A DNA stretch of 64,000 nucleotides, taken from NCBI GenBank assembly GCA_944321295.1, contig CALUKU010000008.1:16516-80515 (forward strand). The letters are read 5' to 3'. Position 1 is the stretch's first letter, and every line of letters starts with the position of its first letter. The position numbers and the translations under genes are program-made. A model generated the notes under the pieces. That model was not told the origin of the DNA, ran no database searches, and saw nothing but the letters and a program-made list of their open reading frames with translations. The stretch is from an uncultured Prevotella sp. GTDB lineage: Bacteria; Bacteroidota; Bacteroidia; Bacteroidales; Bacteroidaceae. This document shows, piece after piece, positions 45,955 through 53,401 of the stretch.

Positions 45955-46047
45955 TGTTCAGGAGGGTGTTGATGGTGTGCCTAAAAATTCAGTTCTCTGT
46001 TCAGCCCCGTCCCCGTGCCTTGGCGTCGGGGATGGGGCCGTGCGGTG

Positions 46048-46497
46048 TCAGTCGTCGATGTCGACTACCTGGAAGTGCTTGTTGAACGTCACCTCAAGCC
46101 TGTTTGACAATTTCACCTCATAGCGGTTGTCGTCTTTCTCGATCTGGAGGATTTTCGTTCCCGGGTAAGTGGCTTTTACGTACTGTGAGATTTTCGCCGG
46201 AACGAGCGCCGCGGGCACTGACGACATCTTGCAGTCTATCTCCGTCCAGTTGCCGTTGCGGTCAAACTCAATCTTCTCTCCGTTGTTGAACACTACGTCG
46301 TAGCTCTTCTCGAACAAGCCTGTTTCCTGCTTGGCCAGTGCCACGGTCTTCTTTGCGAAGTGCTTCTTTATCATTTGTTGCGCCGCTACTGGCAGCTGTG
46401 TTACGTTTACGGGCTTGTCGTTGTCGGCATAAGCGCTCACTTGGAACGTAACGAGGCAAACTAATGCCATAACCGATGTGATGATAATCCTTTTCAT
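46048..46497 (-). CDS. PepSY-like periplasmic protein 2
   Basis: A 149-residue paralogue of the 45508 protein with signal peptide MKRIIITSVMALVCLVTFQVSAYA and the same two-repeat layout (LPVAAQQMIKKHFAKKTVALAK, FNNGEKIEFDRNGNWTEI, ISQYVKATYPGTKILQIEKDDNRYEVKLSNRLEVTFNKHFQVVDIDD). The frame continues upstream to 46551, but the ATG at 46497 precedes a clean signal peptide. It has its own -7-like box, so it can be expressed apart from the sensor kinase upstream. Likely an output or accessory sensor of the two-component system. Confidence 0.88.
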   Translation of the reverse strand: MKRIIITSVMALVCLVTFQVSAYADNDKPVNVTQLPVAAQQMIKKHFAKKTVALAKQETGLFEKSYDVVFNNGEKIEFDRNGNWTEIDCKMSSVPAALVPAKISQYVKATYPGTKILQIEKDDNRYEVKLSNRLEVTFNKHFQVVDIDD

Positions 46498-46548
46498 AAT
46501 CTTTGCGTTTTTAGGGTTAATATTCATTTTACTTTGTTTTTTCTGTTG

Positions 46549-46556
46549 CAAAGATG
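46549..46556 (-). promoter_or_regulatory. -7-like box for the PepSY-like genes
   Basis: On the minus strand CATCTTTG, one mismatch from TAnnTTTG, 52 nt upstream of the ATG at 46497. It is the likely target of the neighbouring response regulator, but no operator repeat is evident. Confidence 0.45.
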
Positions 46557-46608
46557 TTACACGTTTCTGAAAAGAATCTGAAAATACCGGGAATGTTTCG
46601 GCTTTTAA

Positions 46609-47889
46609 CTATTTTTTAGAGAAAGTGATGCTGAACGTATGCTTGCCGTCAACGAAGCTGTATTTAAGGCCGAAGCCGTAAAGATTGCAGATGGCCTTGA
46701 CGAGCGACAGGCCGAGCCCGGTTGACGATTTCTTGTCGGCCGAGTGGTAGAAACGCTCGAAAATCTTGCTGTCGTCGAGCTTCGTGGCGGCGCCCGTATT
46801 GGCTATCGTCAGCGTGCGGCCGTCCGTCTTCACGCTTATCGTGCCGCCGGCGGTGTTGTGTATGAAGGCGTTTTTCAGCAGGTTGCCCAGCAGTATGCCT
46901 GCGAGCGACTCGTCCATCTCGGCCATGGGGGCCGCGTCCATGTCCGTGCTTACGGTTATGTGCTTGTGCTCGTAGACGGCTTTCAGGTCGTCGAGTGTTT
47001 TCAGGGTGGTGGCTTTAATGTCAATCCGCGTGCGTCCTTCAAACTGGCCGTTGTCTATCTTGCACAGCAGCAACAGAGAGCGGTTGGTGGCCGAGAGGTT
47101 TTTCAGTGTGCGCAGGGTCTTTATTATCTCGGTCATCTGCGCCTCGGTGAGCGCCTCGTCGTCGAGCAGCATTTCCAGCCTGTTGGCGCATACGGCCAGC
47201 GGCGTCTGCATTTCGTGCGACGCGTTGGCAATGAACAGCTTCTGCTGCTCGTACTGCCGTTCGCTGCGCTCTATGTTCCTTTTTACTGTTTCGTTGAGTT
47301 TCTTGAATTCAGTGATGTTCGTGTCGTTGGACAGCGGCCTGTTCCTGCCGCCCAGCTTATAGTTGTCGAGCCATTTGAGGAGCGCCTTCAGCGGTTTCAT
47401 GCTGTGGCGCACGGTGTACAGGTTGACGATGATTATGCCGGCAAGCAGCACCACGTAAAGCACTATCAGCCAGTAAAGGATGGCTCTCTTGAGGTTGTCC
47501 TTGTCGATGGTGGCCGTGAATACGGTCAGCTCGCGGTATTGTCCGTCGGCCGTCTTGAATATGTATGTTATCGTGCGAGCCGGCTCGTAACGGTCCCTTC
47601 CTTCGAAGAACACCTCCATGTCCTTATATCTTATGTGGCGGTGGCTTGCCGCGTAGTCGTCAGTTACTTTGCGTATGTGATACCTGTTGTCCGACGCCTT
47701 GTCTGTCGCAGGCATGCCTTCGCCGGCCAGATAGTCGGTGATTATAGTTTCGGCGTAGGCCGTAAGGTTCTCGTCAGTTTCGTTGTTGATTTCCTTGATG
47801 ATGGCAAAATAGAAGCATACCGCCCAAAGCGCAATGCTTACGGCTTTCAATATTGACAGTCTGAAGGTTATGACGTTCTGCAGTTTCAT
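46609..47889 (-). CDS. Sensor histidine kinase
   Basis: A 426-residue membrane kinase: membrane segments near residues 12-31 and 138-158 enclose a periplasmic sensor of about 105 residues. The phosphorylated histidine is H225 in ANASHEMQTPLAV. The catalytic domain carries the N box NLLKNAFIHN and G boxes (TIANTG, STGLGLSLVKAI). It should phosphorylate the response regulator encoded 49 nt upstream. The periplasmic stimulus is unknown; the two downstream PepSY-like proteins are candidates for modulating it. Confidence 0.95.
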   Translation of the reverse strand: MKLQNVITFRLSILKAVSIALWAVCFYFAIIKEINNETDENLTAYAETIITDYLAGEGMPATDKASDNRYHIRKVTDDYAASHRHIRYKDMEVFFEGRDRYEPARTITYIFKTADGQYRELTVFTATIDKDNLKRAILYWLIVLYVVLLAGIIIVNLYTVRHSMKPLKALLKWLDNYKLGGRNRPLSNDTNITEFKKLNETVKRNIERSERQYEQQKLFIANASHEMQTPLAVCANRLEMLLDDEALTEAQMTEIIKTLRTLKNLSATNRSLLLLCKIDNGQFEGRTRIDIKATTLKTLDDLKAVYEHKHITVSTDMDAAPMAEMDESLAGILLGNLLKNAFIHNTAGGTISVKTDGRTLTIANTGAATKLDDSKIFERFYHSADKKSSTGLGLSLVKAICNLYGFGLKYSFVDGKHTFSITFSKK

Positions 47890-47938
47890 GTCGTTTCCTT
47901 ATTGTCGGCGGTGCCTTTTATGTGTTGCCTGGTTTGTG

Positions 47939-48631
47939 TCAGTCGGTTGCCTGGTTGTTTGCCACGAGCTTGTAGCCGAAGCCGTAAATCGTCTTTATCT
48001 CTATGTCGGCGCCCGCAGCCTTAAGTCTTTTGCGCAGGTTCTTCATCTGCGCGTAGATGAAGTCGAAGCTGTCGGCCTGGTCGATGTTGTCGCCCCACAC
48101 TGCCTCGGCCAGCGTCTGTTTCTCAATCAGTCGGTTGGCGCGGTTGACGAGGTAGTGCAGTATGTCATACTCCTTGCGCCCCATGTCGAGCGGTTTGCCG
48201 TCGACGTCCACGCCGAACGTGTCGGGGTGTATCGTCACGTTGCCCATCCTGATTGTCCGTTCGCCGTTCTGCGAGTTGCGCCTGATTACGCTTTTTATCC
48301 TCGCATGCAGCTCGGCCAGGTGGAAAGGCTTAGCCAGGTAGTCGTCGGCGCCAAGCTCCAGTCCGTTCACCTTGTCCTCGATGGAGTCTTTCGCCGATAT
48401 TATTATGACGTTGTTACGCTTCCCCCGGGCCGCCAGTTCGCGCAGCAGGTTAAGCCCGTTGCCGTCGGGCAGCATGATGTCGAGCAGGATGCAGTCGTAC
48501 TCATATATGAAAACCTTCGTCCGCGCGCCGGCGTAGTCGGCGGCGCTCTCAACCACGTACCGCTCTTTCTCCAACGAACGCACAATCACTTCGCGCAGGT
48601 CGGCGTTGTCTTCTATTACGAGTATCTTCAT
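47939..48631 (-). CDS. Response regulator, OmpR/PhoB family
   Basis: A 230-residue regulator. The receiver domain has the phosphoryl-accepting D51 (CILLDIMLPDGNG), acidic residues E7 and D8, S80 and K102 (YLAKPF). The C-terminal winged helix (DMGRKEYDILHYLVNRANRLIEKQTLAEAVWG through IKTIYGFGYKLV) binds DNA. It is first in the unit regulator-kinase-PepSY-PepSY. The pattern suggests envelope stress or ligand sensing. Confidence 0.96.
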   Translation of the reverse strand: MKILVIEDNADLREVIVRSLEKERYVVESAADYAGARTKVFIYEYDCILLDIMLPDGNGLNLLRELAARGKRNNVIIISAKDSIEDKVNGLELGADDYLAKPFHLAELHARIKSVIRRNSQNGERTIRMGNVTIHPDTFGVDVDGKPLDMGRKEYDILHYLVNRANRLIEKQTLAEAVWGDNIDQADSFDFIYAQMKNLRKRLKAAGADIEIKTIYGFGYKLVANNQATD

Positions 48632-48654
48632 CGTATGGTGGAATTTATATATTT

Positions 48655-48749
48655 AAGCGTTAAGAATTAAGAGTTAAGAAAATATGCTTTGTTGTTAAAA
48701 TCACCACAAAAGCATGTTCCCTTAACTCTTAATTCTTAGGTCTTAACTC
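48655..48749. repeat. Hairpin with TTAAGAATTAAG-type arms downstream of the CoA ligase gene
   Basis: A perfect 18-bp inverted repeat (48661-48678 and 48721-48738, arm TAAGAATTAAGAGTTAAG), extended by ATGCTTTG / CAAAAGCAT inside. It begins at the CoA ligase stop codon and can terminate that transcript before the response regulator. Confidence 0.8.
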
Positions 48750-50813
48750 TTAGTTCTTCTCTATTCTTATTCTTGCGTCAACGGCCACTACGTCGTTCTC
48801 GTCGGCCAGGAGCGGGTTGATGTCCATCTCCTTAATCTCCGTTGCGAAGCGCAGCAGGGTTGACAGACGCACTATTATCTCGGCGTATTTCCTCTCGTTG
48901 AGGCCTTTTTGTCCGCGCGTGCCCTTGATAATCTTATACGCCTTGAGCGAATGTATCATTGAATAAGCCTCCTCGTAAGACAACGGGGCAAGTCCGCTTG
49001 ACACGTCTTTCAACACTTCTACGAATATGCCGCCCAGTCCGCAGAGCACGATATGGCCGAACCTCGGCTCATACTTGGCGCCGATGAACAGCTCGCGGCC
49101 CTTCAACATCTTCTGCACCATAATGCCCGTGGCGCCCTCTATCTGCATCATGCGGTCGAATTCCATACCAAGATGGTCGGCTGTTCTTATGTTGAGGGCC
49201 ACTCCGCCCACGTCACTCTTATGCACGGGACCCACCACTTTCGCCACGACGGGATAGCCCACCTTCTCGGCGAAGGCCGTAAGCTCGGCCTTGTCAGAGC
49301 TTACTTTCTCGGGCACCATGGGTATGCCGGCACACTCGAACAGCTCGTGAACCTTCTCGGGCGATATGTATCCGTCAGTGTCGATGTTGCTTATAATCTC
49401 CCTGATGCGCGGAACGTCCACGCCTTCAAGCTCTATTTCCGCCGCCGCGGGCTTCGGAGTCTTCATCACTTGGGTGAGCGATGTCGCCAAGGTTACCTCG
49501 TCGCTGAAGTTGACGTGCCCCTTCTTAAGGAACTCGGCCACCTCTGGCCCGGCCGTGTTGAGGCACGGCAGGATGGGGAAGATTGGCTTCTTGCACTCCA
49601 AAATCTTCTTGTGCAGCACGTCGTAAGCCTCGTAGAGCTGTACAAGTCCCGGCGTACCGAAGATTACGAAGATGGCGTCAATGCCCTGGAACTTATTTTC
49701 ACAGTAGTCGATTGCCAGCGCGAGGTGCTCGGGCGTGCCCGTGGCGAGGATGTCGATGGGGTTCGACACCGACGAGCCGGGGAAGAGCTTGCTCTTCAGC
49801 TCGTCGGCCTCGGGGCCTTCAATCTTAGGCACGTTCAGTCCGCCTTTCGACAAGGCGTCGGTCAGCATGACGCCGGGGCCTCCGGCATGGGTCACGATGG
49901 CGAAGTTGCGTCCCGTCAGCGGGGGCAGCGTGAAGATGCAGCCAACGGTTGTAAGCTCCTCGCGCGAGAAGCAGCGCACTATGCCCGCCTTGCGGAAGAG
50001 CGCCTCCACGGCCGAGTCGCTGCTGGCTATGGCGCCCGTGTGCGACGACGCCGCGCGGCTTCCGCTCTCGCTGCTGCCCGCCTTTATGGCGGCTATGCGG
50101 CAGCCCTTGCGTATGAGCGAGCCGGCGTGGCGCAGCAGCCTGTCGGGGTTGGATATGTTTTCTATGTAAAGCAGCTTGATGTGCGAGTCGCGCTCGGGGT
50201 CGAAGTTCTCGTCCATATACTGAAGCACGTCCTCAATGCCTATTTGCTTTCCGTTGCCCACGCTCCACACCGAGTTGAACGGCAGGCCCTTCATCACGGC
50301 CGACTCGAGTATGAACACGGCCGTGGCGCCCGAGCCGCTGATGAAGTCGACGCCCTTGTCGTGCAGGGTGGGTATGGGCTTCGTGAACACGCTGTGGTGC
50401 CACGAGTTCATCAGGCCGATGCAGTTAGGGCCGATGAGCGCCGCCCCATACTTCTCGCACGTGTCGAGTATGCGCTGCTCAAGCTCGGCGCCGGCCTTGG
50501 TTTCCTCGCCGAATCCGGCCGAGATTATTATGAAGGCCTTCACCCCCTTCTGGCTTGCCAGCAGCTCAACGGTGTCGGGGCATGCCGCGGCCGGTATCAC
50601 CAGCACGGCCATGTCGGTAGGAGGTATCTCGCTCGCGTCGTGGAACACTTTGACGCCCTGCACCTCGTCTTCCTTCGGGTTGACTATTCTCAGCGTGCCC
50701 CTATAGCCGCCGCTTATCAGGTTTCGCACCAGCGCGCCGCCCGGCTTGTGCACGTTGTTAGAGCCGCCTACGACCACTATGCTCTCAGGATGTAATAATT
50801 GTCGGTTAATCAT
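48750..50813 (-). CDS. ADP-forming acetate/acyl-CoA synthetase, fused alpha and beta subunits
   Basis: A 687-residue enzyme that interconverts acyl-CoA, ADP and phosphate with acid, CoA and ATP. The order is an N-terminal CoA-binding domain (SIVVVGGSNNVHKPGGALVRNLI), succinyl-CoA ligase-like domains with the phosphorylated histidine in SSHTGAIASSD, then an ATP-grasp domain (VGYPVVAKVVGPVHKSDVGGV). It probably makes ATP during fermentation of acetate or branched acyl-CoA. It is a single gene. Substrate specificity is not readable. Confidence 0.93.
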   Translation of the reverse strand: MINRQLLHPESIVVVGGSNNVHKPGGALVRNLISGGYRGTLRIVNPKEDEVQGVKVFHDASEIPPTDMAVLVIPAAACPDTVELLASQKGVKAFIIISAGFGEETKAGAELEQRILDTCEKYGAALIGPNCIGLMNSWHHSVFTKPIPTLHDKGVDFISGSGATAVFILESAVMKGLPFNSVWSVGNGKQIGIEDVLQYMDENFDPERDSHIKLLYIENISNPDRLLRHAGSLIRKGCRIAAIKAGSSESGSRAASSHTGAIASSDSAVEALFRKAGIVRCFSREELTTVGCIFTLPPLTGRNFAIVTHAGGPGVMLTDALSKGGLNVPKIEGPEADELKSKLFPGSSVSNPIDILATGTPEHLALAIDYCENKFQGIDAIFVIFGTPGLVQLYEAYDVLHKKILECKKPIFPILPCLNTAGPEVAEFLKKGHVNFSDEVTLATSLTQVMKTPKPAAAEIELEGVDVPRIREIISNIDTDGYISPEKVHELFECAGIPMVPEKVSSDKAELTAFAEKVGYPVVAKVVGPVHKSDVGGVALNIRTADHLGMEFDRMMQIEGATGIMVQKMLKGRELFIGAKYEPRFGHIVLCGLGGIFVEVLKDVSSGLAPLSYEEAYSMIHSLKAYKIIKGTRGQKGLNERKYAEIIVRLSTLLRFATEIKEMDINPLLADENDVVAVDARIRIEKN

Positions 50814-50844
50814 AGCTTGATTTTTATGGTATTGACTTTGTAGT

Positions 50845-51297
50845 TTATTTCAGTATTTGCGCCGCGTGCTCCTTCACCTTTATCTCCTTCGGGGTGAACA
50901 CGCGCTCTATCACGCCGTCTTCGCTGATTATGAACGTCGTGCGCAGCGTGCCCATGTACGTGCGTCCGCACATCTTCTTCTCGCCCCACACGCCGAACTG
51001 CTCTACGAGCGCCTTCTCCGTGTCGGCTATCAGGTGGAAGGGCAGTTCGTTCTTGGCGATGAACCGCTGGTGCTTCTTCTCGTCGTCAACGCTCACGCCC
51101 ACGACCTCGTAGCCCTGCGCCTGCAGCTCCGTGTAGTTGTCGCGCAGGTTGCAGGCCTCGGTGGTGCAGCCAGACGTAAGGTCCTTTGGATAAAAATAAA
51201 GCACGAGCTTCTTGCCCTTGAAGTCGCTCAGCTTGATTTCGTTGCCGTTCTCGTCGCGCCCCAATATCTCGGGCGCCTTGTCGTTTACGTTAAGCAT
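50845..51297 (-). CDS. bcp: Thioredoxin-dependent peroxiredoxin, BCP/PrxQ type
   Basis: A 150-residue peroxiredoxin reducing hydrogen peroxide and organic peroxides with thioredoxin. The peroxidatic cysteine is C44 and the resolving cysteine C49, in TSGCTTEAC. The family motif is normally TPGCT, so the proline before the active cysteine is serine here. Remaining features (LVLYFYPKDLT, GVSVDDEKKHQRF, MGTLRTTFII) are standard. Lies 31 nt upstream of the CoA ligase gene on the same strand and may be co-transcribed with it. Confidence 0.94.
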   Translation of the reverse strand: MLNVNDKAPEILGRDENGNEIKLSDFKGKKLVLYFYPKDLTSGCTTEACNLRDNYTELQAQGYEVVGVSVDDEKKHQRFIAKNELPFHLIADTEKALVEQFGVWGEKKMCGRTYMGTLRTTFIISEDGVIERVFTPKEIKVKEHAAQILK

Positions 51298-51400
51298 ATG
51301 GTATTATTTATGTTTTTAATTGTTCCGATACGATGTTTAAGGTTGCTGCGGCGGCCGCCGTCGGAGGCGTGCCGCCGGCCTGATTAAGGCTTACATATTG

Positions 51401-51408
51401 CAAATATA
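51401..51408 (-). promoter_or_regulatory. -7 box for bcp
   Basis: On the minus strand TATATTTG, a match to TAnnTTTG, about 100 nt upstream of the bcp ATG. No clear -33 element. Confidence 0.5.
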
Positions 51409-51492
51409 ATGTAATTTGGCTGATTAAGCGTAATGTTTTGTGCATTTTAAGATAACTTTTCATAACTTTACCCCCGAAAAAACTATACTACT

Positions 51493-52362
51493 ATGAACAA
51501 GAAAACATTCATCTTAATGACGGCCCTGTTCGGCTTTACGTCCGTCGGGGCGCAGACGGCTGCGACTTCGCAGCCTGCCGGCCTGCAGCCGTGCGCAGCT
51601 GAGGCGTGCGCCGCCGCCCATCCGTGGCGGGGCGCTCGTGTGGGTTTTCTGGGCGACTCGATGACCGACCCGAAGAACAACAGCGCCGACGTGCCTAAGA
51701 AATATTGGAACTACCTGCAAGAGTGGCTCGGCATTACACCCTACGTTTACGGCAAGAGCGGACGCCAGTGGAACGACATCCCCAGGCAGGCCGAGGCCCT
51801 TAAGGCCGAGCACGGCGACAGCGTCGACGCCGTGACGGTGTTCATCGGCACCAACGACTTCAACGCCGGAGTGCCCCTCGGGCGCTGGTACGACGAAGTG
51901 ACGGACACCGTGATGGCCGCCGTGCACGGTCCCGAGAAGGCCTACGTGCGCAAGCGCCGCACGCCGTCGATGGACGCGTCGACCTTCCGCGGCCGCATGA
52001 ACATAGGCATAAGCCGCCTGAAGCAGCTCTTCCCTGACAGGCAGATAGTGCTCTTCACGCCCATCCACCGCGCCGCCGCCCGCTTCGGCGACACCAACGT
52101 GCAGCCTGACGAGAGCTGGCAGAACCTCTGCGGCGAGTATTTCGGCGCTTACGTTGAGGCCGTCAAGGAGGCCGCCGGCGTGTGGGGCGTGCCCGTGATA
52201 GACCTTAACGCCCTCAGCGGCATTAACCCCATGGTAAAGGAGCAGCAGCAATATTTCCGCTCGCCGTCGTCTGATTTGCTCCACCCCTCTGACAAGGGAC
52301 AGCGCCGCCTGGCGCGAACCATGGAGCGGCAGCTCTTCATGCTGCCCGTGACGCTCGAGTGA
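51493..52362 (+). CDS. Secreted SGNH/GDSL-family hydrolase
   Basis: A 289-residue exported hydrolase (signal peptide MNKKTFILMTALFGFTSVGAQ). The SGNH blocks are visible: block I VGFLGDSMTDP with the nucleophile serine, block III IGTNDFNAG, and block V SDLLHPSDKGQRRLA with the catalytic Asp and His. These enzymes remove acyl or acetyl groups from glycans or lipids. The insert SMDASTFRGRMNIGISRLKQLFPDRQIVLFTP is typical of Bacteroidetes members. It stands alone before a long spacer. Confidence 0.93.
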   Translation: MNKKTFILMTALFGFTSVGAQTAATSQPAGLQPCAAEACAAAHPWRGARVGFLGDSMTDPKNNSADVPKKYWNYLQEWLGITPYVYGKSGRQWNDIPRQAEALKAEHGDSVDAVTVFIGTNDFNAGVPLGRWYDEVTDTVMAAVHGPEKAYVRKRRTPSMDASTFRGRMNIGISRLKQLFPDRQIVLFTPIHRAAARFGDTNVQPDESWQNLCGEYFGAYVEAVKEAAGVWGVPVIDLNALSGINPMVKEQQQYFRSPSSDLLHPSDKGQRRLARTMERQLFMLPVTLE

Positions 52363-52385
52363 TTAGCACGGGAGGGTGTGCCGAA

Positions 52386-52530
52386 ATGAAGTTAACGGGA
52401 GTTTGACGCTTCGCGTCGGAGTTGTCAGGAGTTAACGGACAAATGCCAAGTTATTGAAATTTAGGCTATTGTCCGTTAACTCCGGCGAGTGGAACAAGCC
52501 TGACTCCCATTAACTCCTGATAACTTCTTA
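52386..52530. repeat. Hairpin with GGAGTTAACGG-type arms downstream of the SGNH gene
   Basis: A perfect 15-bp inverted repeat (52428-52442 and 52469-52483, arm GGAGTTAACGGACAA), surrounded by degenerate copies of GTTAACGGGAGT on the left and ACTCCCATTAACTCC on the right. Confidence 0.75.
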
Positions 52531-52613
52531 ATTTTGATACACCCTCGTTTTATAACGTTCTCGACGGTTATAATTTGTTAAACGACGGCCTTTCCGTTTA
52601 ACATTTACGTTCA

Positions 52614-52669
52614 AAAAACGGCCTTATTCCGCATCCGGCGACAAGTCTTTGCGGAATAAGGCCGTTTTT
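52614..52669. terminator. 20-bp perfect hairpin, bidirectional terminator-like
   Basis: Arms 52614-52633 and 52650-52669 (AAAAACGGCCTTATTCCGCA and complement), flanked by A and T runs. It is about 250 nt after the SGNH gene. Confidence 0.8.
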
Positions 52670-52809
52670 CGGGCTTTAAGCTTATGGTCTTGATACACAG
52701 CGTGTTGCGCCTAAATTTGATGCAAATAATCGCAAAACGCCAATCTTAAAAGCCCCTAAAACGCCGCTTTTTGCCTGAAAACAGCCTCTGAAACGCAGCT
52801 AAACTCCAT

Positions 52810-52880
52810 CCAAAAGCTTACCTTTTACAGGACAAAAGGCCGCCCTTTGCATGTCTGTTCGTCGCCTTTTGCCTGACGGA
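52810..52880. repeat. 22-bp-period palindrome array, copy 7 (partial)
   Basis: Two full units at 52816 and 52838 and the right half of a third at the expected phase (CC at 52865), so a degraded three-unit array. No clear adjoining long palindrome. Confidence 0.65.
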
Positions 52881-53300
52881 GAGCTGCAAACGGCGTTCTT
52901 AACGGCTAAAACGCAGCCTCTATTTTCTATTTTATCATATTCCGCCGTGTTAAATTGTTTCCGTGAAAACACCCGTTATTGTTAAATCATCGTAAACGTC
53001 ACATGTCGTAATGCGTATAAGGCCGCACTCGCGGCGGCATTGAATGACAACGTGAATTTCTTTGTACCTACACGTTAATAAACGTGAATTCGGTATAAGG
53101 AAGACTCACTCGCATGTGGATTGAAAGTGGGTGTATTCATACGTATGTTCTTATGCTGAACTCACGAATAATAAAAAGAGGATAAGCCCCGGCCGCATGC
53201 CACGGACTGCGTACTGGCCGACCTCCGGCTGAGCCTGACTGCGGCTTAGGGTTAAATCCTGTCATTTTCATTCGGCAAAAGGGAAAAAACTTTAAATCGT
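52881..53300. other. Spacer upstream of alpha-2-macroglobulin, possibly structured
   Basis: About 420 bp with no convincing gene. There is a hairpin ACACGTTaataAACGTG near 53079-53094, preceded by a weak TTTCTTTG box at 53066-53073. A GC-rich segment at 53185-53255 has several complementary words (TAAGCC / GGCTTA, GGCC pairs). It might contain an unrecognised RNA, but no terminator run of T follows. Confidence 0.35.
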
Positions 53301-53323
53301 TTTGTGCCTTGGGCCAAAAACTT

Positions 53324-53331
53324 TACCTTTG
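53324..53331 (+). promoter_or_regulatory. Promoter of alpha-2-macroglobulin operon
   Basis: TACCTTTG -7 box with TTTG at 53301-53304, 19 nt apart. It excludes the in-frame start at 53309 and supports the ATG at 53396 or 53402. Confidence 0.75.
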
Positions 53332-53401
53332 TATATCGGTTAACGTGCGGCGCCCGGTCGGCGCGGCGCATAAGTTGTGTAGTGTAAAAACATTCATGAT
53401 T

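Noticed and set aside
49053-50795. 580-codon open frame antisense to the CoA ligase gene
   Set aside because: The minus-strand gene has full domain support; the reverse frame has none.
53309-53401. Longer N terminus for the alpha-2-macroglobulin protein
   Set aside because: It would start inside the promoter and hide the signal peptide that begins at the ATG at 53402.
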